Below are positions 43,279 through 51,928 of a stretch of DNA of 59,671 nucleotides, in pieces (within the stretch, counting starts at the first letter, position 1; each line of letters starts with the position of its first letter). The position numbers and the translations under genes are program-made. The notes under the pieces were generated by a model. That model had not been told where the DNA came from, made no database searches, and was given only the letters and a program-made list of their open reading frames with translations. The DNA comes from JAPYTY01 sp036338435 (GTDB lineage: Bacteria > Acidobacteriota > UBA6911 > RPQK01 > JADFOI01). Location: NCBI GenBank assembly GCA_036338435.1, contig JAYZCG010000044.1, positions 1 through 59,671 on the forward strand, in the 5' to 3' direction.

Positions 43279-43950
43279 CTATACTAATCTTCCGTCGCGA
43301 AGGTGTTTTTCGACATCACATTGCGAAGCTAACTGATGATTGTGAGTTACAATAATCGACGTTAAATGATGACGTTGATGAACTTCCCTCATTAACTGGT
43401 ACATAGTTTCGGCAGTGTGATTATCCAAATTCCCAGTGGGTTCATCCCCTAAAAGCAATGTTGGTTTGCCTACTAGAGCCCGGGCTACTGCCACTCGCTG
43501 TTGCTCACCTCCCGACAACTCCCCTGGTTTGTGGCGGATTCTATTTCCCAGGCCCACCTCATCTACCAACAACTTCGCCTCCCATGCGGCCTGTCTGAAA
43601 GTCTGACCTCGTAATAAAAGTGGGAACATCACATTTTCAAGTACAGAAAATTCAGGTAGTAAATGGTGAAATTGGAATATGAAACCAATTTTTTGGTTCC
43701 GAAAACTAGATAATTTTAACCCTTCTAACTTACCCACATCGATATTGCCCAAGCAGATTTCCCCCTCATCGGCTTTTTCCATTCCCCCAACCAAATGGAG
43801 AAATGTGCTCTTTCCTGATCCACTCGCACCAGTAACCGCAACCATCTGACCCTGTTCTACCTCCAACTCTAGATTCATGAGGATCTCTAGTCTTGCATTT
43901 CCTGATTTAAATGATTTGCAAAGCCCTTTAATTCTTAAGAGTTTACTCAT
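43279..43950 (-). CDS. lolD: Lipoprotein-releasing ABC transporter ATP-binding protein
   Basis: The ATPase that powers release of lipoproteins from the inner membrane to LolA. The 223 residues carry Walker A GASGSGKST, the LolD-type Q-loop FQFHHLLPEFSVLENVMFPLL, the signature LSGGEQQR, Walker B LLLGDEP and the H-loop VTHN. It overlaps lolC by 8 nt and closes the lysS-lolC-lolD set. LolD resembles MacB and other MacB-like ATPases, but the HHLLPEF block and the LolC partner support the assignment. Confidence 0.93.
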   Translation of the reverse strand: MSKLLRIKGLCKSFKSGNARLEILMNLELEVEQGQMVAVTGASGSGKSTFLHLVGGMEKADEGEICLGNIDVGKLEGLKLSSFRNQKIGFIFQFHHLLPEFSVLENVMFPLLLRGQTFRQAAWEAKLLVDEVGLGNRIRHKPGELSGGEQQRVAVARALVGKPTLLLGDEPTGNLDNHTAETMYQLMREVHQRHHLTSIIVTHNHQLASQCDVEKHLRDGRLV

Positions 43951-45190
43951 AGCGAAGAGGCTCCATAGGATCTAAGCGGGATGCAGATAGTGCAGGATAG
44001 ACCGTCGCTAAAAAACTAATGATGAGGGCCATTACTGAGACTATTGCCAAATCACTGGGATGCAATTGGAACGGAACATAGTCAATTGCATAGACTTGAG
44101 ATTCTAAGCGAAATAATTTGTAACTATCACAATACCAAACTACAACAATGCCTAAAATATCGCCCAGCAACGTCCCAACAAACCCTATAATTAAGCCTTG
44201 GAGCATAAAAACTCCCATGACAGTGCGGGACGTCCCACCCATAGCGGTGATGATAGCAATATCACGGCTTTTCTCCATTACTGTCAAAGTTAAGGTTCCA
44301 ACTATATTGAGCGAAGCCACCAGAATAATTAGCCCAATAGCAATAAAAATGGCCAACTTTTCTAGCTCAAGTGCTGAAAATAATGGGCGATTTAACTCAA
44401 TCCAGGTATTTGTAACATAATCGGTCCCAACAAGAGCCTTTAGACGTGTAGCTACATTTGGAGCTTTTCCAATGTCCTCAATTTTTAGTTCCAGCGCCGA
44501 CACTTCATCAGAAGAAAAGCCCAGGAAGCGTTGAGCCGCCGAGATTGATAACAACACCCAATTAGCATCATATTCCCAGAGACCAGATCGGAAAATGCCG
44601 ATAACTCGAAAAGTTTCTATCCGTGGCATTCTTCCTACAGGTGACAACTCGCCCCTCATTCCCACGGCCTTAATTTGATCTCCTGCTGAAATTCCCAAGG
44701 ACTGAGCAAGTTCTACCCCAACCACAACATTAGCAACTGCCTGAAGCTCTTCGAAACCCTCCACACTCCCTTCAACAATCGGTGGTAAAAATTCCAGAAA
44801 TGATTCTGCGTCTGCTAAACCCATCCCCTTCACTATCGCCGGCTGTTCAGAAAAATCACTCGTGAGAAGAGCTTGCCCATAAATCGACGGAACAAGAGCT
44901 AATACTTCGGGCATGTGTTTAATTTGATCTGCCAATGGCTCATAGTCTGAAATCATTTCCCGGCGTGCACTTAGGAGATTTACATGAGAGGTAGCTCCCA
45001 AAATACGTGTTTGGAATGCCTCCGTTACACCAGCATTGAGAGCTAATCCAATATTGAGGGCCATCACTCCCGCCATGACTCCCAGTACGGAGATAACAGT
45101 TACGATAGAAATAACAGTTTGCCCACGCCTTGCCCGAAGATACCGAAAGGCCACAAACAGCTCGAATCGTCTGAGGGATAGAAAATTCAT
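43943..45190 (-). CDS. lolC: Lipoprotein-releasing ABC transporter permease (LolC/LolE family)
   Basis: A 415-residue permease with four transmembrane helices: one near the N-terminus (about 22-48) and three in the C-terminal third (about 275-400), separated by a large periplasmic domain. The N-terminal YLRARRGQTVISIVTVISVLGV and C-terminal SRLDPMEPLRYE are family signatures. Only one permease gene is present with lolD, so the transporter may be a homodimer (LolF-like) unless a second gene lies elsewhere. It overlaps lysS by 4 nt. Confidence 0.93.
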   Translation of the reverse strand: MNFLSLRRFELFVAFRYLRARRGQTVISIVTVISVLGVMAGVMALNIGLALNAGVTEAFQTRILGATSHVNLLSARREMISDYEPLADQIKHMPEVLALVPSIYGQALLTSDFSEQPAIVKGMGLADAESFLEFLPPIVEGSVEGFEELQAVANVVVGVELAQSLGISAGDQIKAVGMRGELSPVGRMPRIETFRVIGIFRSGLWEYDANWVLLSISAAQRFLGFSSDEVSALELKIEDIGKAPNVATRLKALVGTDYVTNTWIELNRPLFSALELEKLAIFIAIGLIILVASLNIVGTLTLTVMEKSRDIAIITAMGGTSRTVMGVFMLQGLIIGFVGTLLGDILGIVVVWYCDSYKLFRLESQVYAIDYVPFQLHPSDLAIVSVMALIISFLATVYPALSASRLDPMEPLRYE

Positions 45191-46683
45191 TTTGTTGATC
45201 GTGGCCGGAGATGGGGGAACAAAATGACCTCTCGAATAGACTTGGAATCTGTCAGTAACATGGTTAACCGATCGATACCGATTCCCTCACCAGCAGCTGG
45301 CGGCATCCCATATTGTAATGCTTGCAAATACTCCTCATCCATTTGATGTGCTTCATGGTCTCCACGCGAGTGAGCCTCGGCCTGTTGCTCAAAACATTTT
45401 TTTTGTTCTTTCGGATCATTCAACTCGCTATACGCATTGGCAATCTCTAGGCCACCTATAAATAATTCAAACCGCTCTGCAAAACGGGAATCTCCAACCT
45501 TCCTCTTTGCAAGTGGAGATACCTCAGCTGGAAAATCATAAATGAAGGTGGGATTGACAAGATGCTTTTCCACCACATATTCAAACAAACGATTCAGGCG
45601 CTTACCCCAACTTTCTATTTCTCGATACTTTATCCCTAGCCTCTCACACAAACTAGACACCTGGTCTAAATCGCACAGATCATCTTCCCGAGGTGGATCG
45701 CCCTCATCCCAATACTGCCTTATCGATTCAACCATTGACAGACGAGTAAATTTTTTAAAATTGATCGGACGACCATCAAATGCAATCTCTAAATCCCCAC
45801 ACACTTCACCTACGATTTGTTGCAACATCTCCTCAGTGATATTCATCAAATCCTCAAAGTTGCTGTAGGCTTGATAAAATTCCACCATTGTGAATTCCGG
45901 ATTGTGGAGAGTCGAAATCCCCTCATTCCTAAAGTTCCGATTTATCTCAAAAACACGATCAACTCCCCCCACAATCAGACGCTTCAGATATAACTCCGGT
46001 GCGATTCTTAAAAATAGGGGAATACCGAGAGCCTCATGAAACGTTTCAAACGGTTGGGCCGCAGCTCCTCCTGCCATCGGTTGCATCATGGGGGTCTCTA
46101 CTTCCAAATATCCTCTAGATTCCAAAAAACTCCTCACTTCGGAAATAATCTGACGCCGTCGAACAAATATCGACATAACATCCTGGTTGGAAATTAAATC
46201 TAAATATCGTTGCCGGTAACGCGCCTCTACATCACTCAATCCATGCCATTTTTCCGGCAAAGGCAATAACGCCTTTGCAAGAAAACTTACCTGCTCTGCA
46301 GAGATAGATAATTCACCTGTTCGAGTTCGAAACATAGAACCCTTAACACCTACGATGTCGCCAATATCCAGAAGATGAAAGAGCTCGTGGTTTTTTTTGC
46401 CAACCCTGTCCTCACGTACATATACTTGTATACGTGCTCCAGCACCAAGAAAATCTGCGAATCCAGCTTTGCCATGTCCTCGAAGATTTACAATGCGGCC
46501 TGCAGTCTGGGTCGAGATCGGCACTTCATCTAATGTCTCAGCAGATACATCAGAGTACTTCTCCACCAACTCTGCGATGGTGTGCGTAGTCGGATATTGA
46601 TGAGGATAAGACTCGTATCCAAGTTCCTGAATCTGTTTCAAATTATGGGCACGTTGTTCCACCAGATCTTTTTTTTCACCCAT
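45187..46683 (-). CDS. lysS: Lysyl-tRNA synthetase, class II
   Basis: It charges tRNA(Lys). The 498 residues have an N-terminal OB-fold anticodon-binding domain (about 55-150, GRIVNLRGHGKAGFADFL) and a class II catalytic core: motif 1 near SRGYLEVETPMMQP, motif 2 FRNEGISTLHNPEFTMVEFYQAY and motif 3 GEGIGIDRLTMLLTDS. The C-terminal FPHLRP ending is typical. It begins 1 nt after the nusB stop and overlaps lolC by 4 nt, placing a translation gene in the middle of the lipoprotein-sorting operon. Confidence 0.98.
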   Translation of the reverse strand: MGEKKDLVEQRAHNLKQIQELGYESYPHQYPTTHTIAELVEKYSDVSAETLDEVPISTQTAGRIVNLRGHGKAGFADFLGAGARIQVYVREDRVGKKNHELFHLLDIGDIVGVKGSMFRTRTGELSISAEQVSFLAKALLPLPEKWHGLSDVEARYRQRYLDLISNQDVMSIFVRRRQIISEVRSFLESRGYLEVETPMMQPMAGGAAAQPFETFHEALGIPLFLRIAPELYLKRLIVGGVDRVFEINRNFRNEGISTLHNPEFTMVEFYQAYSNFEDLMNITEEMLQQIVGEVCGDLEIAFDGRPINFKKFTRLSMVESIRQYWDEGDPPREDDLCDLDQVSSLCERLGIKYREIESWGKRLNRLFEYVVEKHLVNPTFIYDFPAEVSPLAKRKVGDSRFAERFELFIGGLEIANAYSELNDPKEQKKCFEQQAEAHSRGDHEAHQMDEEYLQALQYGMPPAAGEGIGIDRLTMLLTDSKSIREVILFPHLRPRSTK

Positions 46684-46684
46684 A

Positions 46685-47107
46685 CTAACCTTCTCCCACA
46701 GTCGGTTCTTCGATTTCGTTTTTTATTGCATCTAGAATACCGTTAACAAATGGAGTGGACTCATTTGTACTAAACTTACGAGCTATTTCAATTGCCTGGT
46801 CAATCACCACGACAGTAGGGATGTCACCCATCATCAATTCGCCTACTGCCATCCGCAAAACATTTCTATCCACCACTGACATTCTCTCCAGACTCCAGTT
46901 CTGAGAGTATTTACAAATCAACGTATCGATTTGGACCTGGTTTTCAAAAGCCTTTAAAAACAATAAGTCAGCGTATTCTCGGTTCTCGGATTCAGCCGAA
47001 TTGACTTCCCAAAAAGCATCCAGAGTTTCCTCGGGGGCAGATCTCGTGATGTCAGTTTGGAAGAGTAGTTGTAGGGCTAGCTCCCGTGCTTTCCGCTGAC
47101 TACTCAT
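46685..47107 (-). CDS. nusB: Transcription antitermination factor NusB
   Basis: It binds boxA RNA with NusE (S10) to prevent termination in rRNA operons. The 140-residue all-helical protein shows SSQRKARELALQLLFQTDIT at the N-terminus, NWSLERMSVVDRNVLRMAVGEL in the middle and the signature VVIDQAIEIARKFSTNESTPFVNGILD. It lies 94 bp after ribH and 1 nt before lysS; ribH-nusB adjacency is very common in bacteria. Confidence 0.97.
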   Translation of the reverse strand: MSSQRKARELALQLLFQTDITRSAPEETLDAFWEVNSAESENREYADLLFLKAFENQVQIDTLICKYSQNWSLERMSVVDRNVLRMAVGELMMGDIPTVVVIDQAIEIARKFSTNESTPFVNGILDAIKNEIEEPTVGEG

Positions 47108-47201
47108 AAAGATACCCCCTCATTTCCTGTGGGCTCCGACCTCCACGCGCAACTTCATGAAACTCTTCCTATCTTGCCTTAGGCTTTATTCGGGCGGCAA
47201 A

Positions 47202-47702
47202 TTAAGTGTCTCGTTCAGCTGTTTCAGTCAATTGTCTAAACAACCCTGCCATTTCAAGGGCAGCAGTAGCGGCTTCAACACCCTTATTTGAAGCAATCAA
47301 ATTGGGGTCAAGACTCGAGCGATTTATCGCCTGTTCTACTGTGTCAGCTGTGATCACACCAAAAGTGATAGGAACCCCATGCCGGAGTCCAACGTCGGTT
47401 ATTCCGCGGCTCACTTGCATGCTGATGTAGTCAAAATGTGGCGTCTCCCCACGAACAACTGCTCCCAAACACACAACCGCATCGACGTAATATGTCTGGA
47501 GCAACTGTTGTGCCGCTGCTGGGATTTCAAAACTACCAGGCACTCGAACGACCGTGATGTCATTGTCCAAGACATTATGTTCGGCTAGGGTCCCCAAGGC
47601 TCCAGATAGAAGCTTCTCTGTAATTACCCCATTAAAGCTACTGACAACAATACCAATCTTCAGACCTTTGCATCTGTCGCGCTCTCCCACTAATTCTTTC
47701 AC
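47202..47702 (-). CDS. ribH: 6,7-dimethyl-8-ribityllumazine synthase
   Basis: It makes the penultimate riboflavin intermediate. The 166 residues carry VPGSFEIPAAAQ, CLGAVVRGETPHFDYI (with the catalytic His) and TFGVITADTVEQAINRS. It starts with GTG at 47702 with GAGG about 8 nt upstream. ribBA, ribD and ribE are absent from the window. No FMN riboswitch is recognisable in the 89 bp between ribH and the preceding pgsA gene. Confidence 0.97.
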   Translation of the reverse strand: MKELVGERDRCKGLKIGIVVSSFNGVITEKLLSGALGTLAEHNVLDNDITVVRVPGSFEIPAAAQQLLQTYYVDAVVCLGAVVRGETPHFDYISMQVSRGITDVGLRHGVPITFGVITADTVEQAINRSSLDPNLIASNKGVEAATAALEMAGLFRQLTETAERDT

Positions 47703-47791
47703 TCCAATACCTCATCCACTTGATTACTTGTTCTTGAAAGCTGAGTTTCTATATTCACCAACTATTTTGTCTAGCTTTCTCCCTGTATTCC

Positions 47792-48349
47792 TCAATCCTG
47801 ATTCTGACCGCCACTGACAAGTCTCATGCCTTGAGCTAGATAATGCATTCCAGAGACCACTGTAAGTATAAAAGCTAAGTAGAATACGTAGCTTGTCCAA
47901 GACAGTACAACTCCTAACCAGTTTACCACCAAGACCATGAAGACCGTCAGGAGTTGTATGGCAGTTGTCGCCTTCCCGTACATGGAAGGTGCAAACAAAT
48001 GCCTACCCAAGGTTAAGTTAATAATGACAACACTGATCACCAACAACACGTCACGTCCAATTACTGTAATTGTTAACCAGAGAGGAATTGGACTTGTCAA
48101 ACCAACTGAATTCTGCGTAAGAAGTACAAAAGAAGCAATAAGGAGTAACTTGTCGGCAGCTGGATCAAGGAAAGTTCCAATTGGAGTTTTCTGCCCAAAC
48201 TTCCTAGCAATAAATCCATCCAATAGATCCGTTATCCCAGCCAGTACAAAAACGGCAAGTGCGCCTCCCCAGTGTCTTTCTAAAACCAAAAACACAAATA
48301 TAGGCACAAACACCATTCGCAGAATAGTGAGTTGATTTGCTGAAATCAT
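47792..48349 (-). CDS. pgsA: CDP-diacylglycerol--glycerol-3-phosphate 3-phosphatidyltransferase
   Basis: This integral membrane enzyme of 185 residues makes phosphatidylglycerol phosphate. The CDP-alcohol phosphatidyltransferase motif is complete: DLLDGFIARKFGQKTPIGTFLDPAADK (D-G-x2-A-R-x8-G-x3-D-x3-D). Five or more hydrophobic helices are visible. The N-terminus SANQLTILRMVFVPIFVFLV matches PgsA. It follows a 316-bp gene-free gap after rapZ. Confidence 0.93.
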   Translation of the reverse strand: MISANQLTILRMVFVPIFVFLVLERHWGGALAVFVLAGITDLLDGFIARKFGQKTPIGTFLDPAADKLLLIASFVLLTQNSVGLTSPIPLWLTITVIGRDVLLVISVVIINLTLGRHLFAPSMYGKATTAIQLLTVFMVLVVNWLGVVLSWTSYVFYLAFILTVVSGMHYLAQGMRLVSGGQNQD

Positions 48350-48665
48350 AAACCCCTTGTAACAACACCCATGCTATTTACGCTTCAATACCTTTGAGAA
48401 CAGATTACTTCAAGCTTCAATTATCTCTCCCCAAAATTGACGGAAGGAATGTCGTAATCTCCGTTTCACTGTAAAAACACTATGGGCATTCATTGAATGT
48501 ATACGCCCTTTATGCCAACTAGTCCAAATAATGTGGGGACCGCAAACTATCTTACGCAATCAATGCCATGGCCCCTTCTGGACTATAAACTCAGCATATC
48601 TACCAAAATATTTGTAAGGCTACGCTGGCCGCAGACAGTGATCAGGCTACAACTGGCTATCTGGC
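48350..48665. other. Gene-free gap between rapZ and pgsA
   Basis: All three minus-strand frames are closed by stops, and the plus-strand frame from 48497 runs antisense into rapZ and has no family character. The longest minus-strand peptide here begins MNAHSVFTVKRRLRHSF (27 aa, from about 48494) and has no ribosome-binding site. No strong terminator hairpin with a U-tract is visible. In related gene orders PTS components often follow rapZ; none is present here. Confidence 0.5.
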
Positions 48666-49553
48666 TCATCTGCTCTGTAAATCTCTGTGAGTTGAATGCA
48701 CCTTCCTGCCCGCTTGTTTCAAACGCTTTTCCAATTCATTTACTACCATGACCGAACGGTGTTTTCCACCAGTACAACCAACCGCAATGGTTAAGTATTT
48801 TTTGCCTTCCCTGTCATATTTAGGAAGCAGGTATTCTAGCATATTGAAAATTACCCCAATGGCTTCATCAGTTTCCTGATGTTTCAACATATAGTTTACT
48901 ACCTCGGGGTCGTCGCCAGTTTTCTCCCTTAGTTCTAATTCAAAATAAGGATTTGGAAGAAATCTAACGTCAAAAACTAACTCAGAATTGTAAGGAAGAC
49001 CGTACTTGAATCCAAAACTAACCAGAGAAACCTCCAGCATATCCTCCTGCTCAGCCAGCTCGAAATCCTGGGAGATCAAATTTCGCAGATCATGCACTGA
49101 AAAATTACTGGTATCAATGATACGGTCTGCTACTGAGCGCATACCACTTAGTTTCTGACGCTCTGAATGTATCTTCTCAAGAAGTGTCTGCCCGTGGCCT
49201 AGTGGATGAATGCGCCTCGTCTCACTATACCTACGCACCAAAACTTCATCGTCTGCATCAAAAAAAACAACAACTGACCGAGAAGAGAATTGCTCAATTT
49301 TTCTGAATAACACTTCAAATTCAGCCAAAGATTTGCCCAGGCGAACGTCGATGCCGATTGCTAACTGCCGTATACTAGATCCTTGCAATGTAGATGTCTC
49401 AACCAGACGAGCAATCAATGATGTGGGGAGATTATCAACGCAAAAATATCCTAAGTCCTCAAAAGCCTTAAGGGCGGTATGCTTTCCTGACCCGCCCATC
49501 CCCGTCAGGATGACTAAGGACTCTAAGTCATTTGAAGTGCTAACAAACGCCAT
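48666..49553 (-). CDS. rapZ: RapZ/YvcJ family nucleotide-binding RNA adapter
   Basis: RapZ is a nucleotide-binding protein; in E. coli it guides RNase E to the GlmZ small RNA and so controls amino-sugar synthesis. The 295 residues have an N-terminal P-loop domain, DLGYFCVDNLPTSLIARL, FFDADDEVLVRRYSETRRIHPL (Walker B-like) and the C-terminal block FKYGLPYNSELVFDVRFLPNPYF plus IAVGCTGGKHRSV. The P-loop reads GMGGSGKHT, with His25 where Ser/Thr normally follows the lysine. It lies downstream of rpoN, its usual neighbour. Confidence 0.94.
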   Translation of the reverse strand: MAFVSTSNDLESLVILTGMGGSGKHTALKAFEDLGYFCVDNLPTSLIARLVETSTLQGSSIRQLAIGIDVRLGKSLAEFEVLFRKIEQFSSRSVVVFFDADDEVLVRRYSETRRIHPLGHGQTLLEKIHSERQKLSGMRSVADRIIDTSNFSVHDLRNLISQDFELAEQEDMLEVSLVSFGFKYGLPYNSELVFDVRFLPNPYFELELREKTGDDPEVVNYMLKHQETDEAIGVIFNMLEYLLPKYDREGKKYLTIAVGCTGGKHRSVMVVNELEKRLKQAGRKVHSTHRDLQSR

Positions 49554-49715
49554 GAGGTTACCACCAGAATGATCCAGAGGAGATCGTATTTTCTTTATTT
49601 AAGAAGGATCTCTGAAATCTATGTGCATGTATTCACACGCCACAACTCCAACGCTAGGATTGCCTTATCCAGTTCTTTTACAGAGGCGTAGAAAAGAGTA
49701 CTGCGGATAGATCTG

Positions 49716-51140
49716 TCAAAATAGTACAGCTATTTTACGTTCTCTAGAATCAAGAATGCCCATTTGATGCCTATATTTAGAAACGGTCCTGCGGGTAATT
49801 TCAATCCCTCTGTTATTTAATAAAGCAGAAATCCGTTGATCAGAAAAAGGACTCTCATTGTTCTCGTTGGCAACAATACCTTTTATTTTCTCCTTTACTT
49901 GAACCACGGACATCGCACGCCCACAAGTATTTACTACACCACTTGAAAAGAACTTTCTCAACTCTACTACACCTTGTGGAGTGTATGCATATTTGTTGGA
50001 TACGATCCGACTTACGGTAGAAGAATGCACTCCCATTTCTTCCGCCACATCTTTAATTAACAAAGGTTTTAAAGACGCCCTCCCATGATCCAGAAAATCT
50101 TTTTGGTGCCCAACAATCACTTTGCAAACCCGATAGACGGTCTGGTCACGCTGATCAACCCCCTGCAACAACTCCATGGCAGCTCGGAACCGTTCTCTCA
50201 CGAACGTCTTGGCATCTTTCGATATTCCCTTTTGTCGGAGCAATTCCCGATAAGACTTACTCAGACATAATTTCGGCAATCCATCATTGTTGAGAAGGAT
50301 CTGGTAATCGTTGTCTATCTTATAAATATAAATGTCGGGTTGAATGTAGTGGGGACGCTGAGAGTTGTATTTTGCCCCTGGATTTGGGGAAAAATTTTTG
50401 AGTTTTTCCACCGCCAAAAATACATCTTCTGGACTACAGTTGAGCACACCGGCTAGTTCATTGAATTTTTTTGTCTGAACCAAGGAAAGATGTTCTTGCA
50501 CGAGGCTTTCGGCCAATGATCCTCCTAAATCAGCAGACCTGATTTGCAATAAAAGACATTCCCTTAAATTACGACTACCTACACCAATTGGATCAAGATT
50601 TTGGACACCCCGTAGAGCTTCTTCAATTTGATCAGTTGAGACCTGCAGTGCCCAGGAAATCTCCTCCACTGTAACCATCAAATAACCATTTTCATCGATA
50701 TTCCCAATGATAAATTCAGCAATTTTTCGTATTTGCCCTGACATCTCGGTCAAATTCAACTGCCAGTTCAGATGATCATTTAACGTAGAAGGGGCAGTCA
50801 AAAAAAAGTCAACTGGGATTTGTTCGGCCGGATGTTCCAATCCGATGGAATGCGGAGTGGCACTTAGATACTCTCCAAAGAAATATTCGTAATCAAAATT
50901 CTCATAGTCACTCTCCCCATTCATTCCCTCAGCCTTTTGCCTGTCCAATACGTCAAGATCATCTTGTTCTGAAACTTCTTCCAAAACCGGGTTGTTAGCT
51001 AATTCTTGGCTAAGCAAATCAGAAAGTTCCAACCGATTGAGAGTTAAAAGTTTGATATTCTGCAATAGCGCAGGCGTGATTGTCATTCGCTGGGAAAGAT
51101 TGACTCCCAAGCCTGACCTCAGCTGATATCTTTTACCCAT
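49716..51140 (-). CDS. rpoN: RNA polymerase sigma-54 factor
   Basis: It directs RNA polymerase to -24/-12 promoters that need bacterial enhancer-binding activators. The 474 residues include the Gln/Leu-rich region I (LSQRMTITPALLQNIKLLTL), an acidic linker (50-110), the core-binding region, the HTH (KDVAEEMGVHSSTVSRIVSNKY) and the RpoN box as TRRTVSKYRHQMG. It lies 47 bp after lptB and 162 bp before rapZ. No enhancer-binding protein is encoded in the window, so the regulon is elsewhere. Confidence 0.97.
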   Translation of the reverse strand: MGKRYQLRSGLGVNLSQRMTITPALLQNIKLLTLNRLELSDLLSQELANNPVLEEVSEQDDLDVLDRQKAEGMNGESDYENFDYEYFFGEYLSATPHSIGLEHPAEQIPVDFFLTAPSTLNDHLNWQLNLTEMSGQIRKIAEFIIGNIDENGYLMVTVEEISWALQVSTDQIEEALRGVQNLDPIGVGSRNLRECLLLQIRSADLGGSLAESLVQEHLSLVQTKKFNELAGVLNCSPEDVFLAVEKLKNFSPNPGAKYNSQRPHYIQPDIYIYKIDNDYQILLNNDGLPKLCLSKSYRELLRQKGISKDAKTFVRERFRAAMELLQGVDQRDQTVYRVCKVIVGHQKDFLDHGRASLKPLLIKDVAEEMGVHSSTVSRIVSNKYAYTPQGVVELRKFFSSGVVNTCGRAMSVVQVKEKIKGIVANENNESPFSDQRISALLNNRGIEITRRTVSKYRHQMGILDSRERKIAVLF

Positions 51141-51187
51141 TGTTGCAAACCAATAACAGACTATTGATGTTACTTACTTCTGCATTA

Positions 51188-51928
51188 CTATAGTTGAAAG
51201 CTCTCCCCAAGATAAACTTTACGGACCGCGTCATCGGATGATAGGACATCTGGAGTGCCCATCCGAAATATGCTCCCCTCGTTGATAATATAGGCCCGAT
51301 CGGTTATCTCCAGAGTGTCTCTGACATTGTGATCAGTAATCAAAACTCCAATTTTTCTGGCCTTCAAACTCTTCACGATTTTCTGAATTTCCAGTACCGC
51401 TAGAGGATCAATCCCGGCCAGGGGCTCGTCCAAAAGAATAAAGGCTGGATCAATCATCATAGATCGAGCAATCTCCAAACGCCGCCGTTCTCCTCCTGAG
51501 AGTGTATAGGCAAGATGTTTTCGTAAGTTACTAATCCCGAATTCCTCCAACAATTCACTAACCATTTGATCGGCCATCCCAGCTACCAACTCGAGCGTTT
51601 CAGCTACAGCATACAGATTATCTTCCACTGAAAGTCTTCGGAATACAGAAGGTTCCTGTGGCAGATAGCTAATACCTCGCCGAGCTCGTACATACATAGG
51701 ATGGGAAGTAAGATCTTGGTTATTCATCCGCACGTTTCCACTGTCTGGGGAGACCAATCCCACCATCATATAGAATGTTGTAGTTTTGCCCGCACCATTG
51801 GGACCTAGTAATCCTACTATCTCGCCACGAGCAATTGTCAAACTGACATCGTTGACAACTTTTCTTCCCCGGTAAGATTTATTAAGTTGGCAGGCTTCCA
51901 AAGTGGAAGAAGAATTTATAGAACTCAT
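51188..51928 (-). CDS. lptB: LPS export ABC transporter ATP-binding protein LptB
   Basis: The ATPase that drives LPS extraction from the inner membrane with LptF/LptG. The 246 residues show Walker A GPNGAGKTT, the LptB-type Q-loop YLPQEPSVFRRLSVEDN, signature LSGGERRRLE, Walker B FILLDEPLAGIDP and the H-loop TDHNVRDTL. It overlaps the LptC/LptA gene by 4 nt (ATGA), tying ATPase and periplasmic bridge production together. lptF and lptG are not in the window. Confidence 0.96.
   Translation of the reverse strand: MSSINSSSTLEACQLNKSYRGRKVVNDVSLTIARGEIVGLLGPNGAGKTTTFYMMVGLVSPDSGNVRMNNQDLTSHPMYVRARRGISYLPQEPSVFRRLSVEDNLYAVAETLELVAGMADQMVSELLEEFGISNLRKHLAYTLSGGERRRLEIARSMMIDPAFILLDEPLAGIDPLAVLEIQKIVKSLKARKIGVLITDHNVRDTLEITDRAYIINEGSIFRMGTPDVLSSDDAVRKVYLGESFQL

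Noticed and set aside
48497..48751. Plus-strand ORF of 84 codons
   Set aside because: Half of it is antisense to rapZ; it has no ribosome-binding site and no recognisable family.
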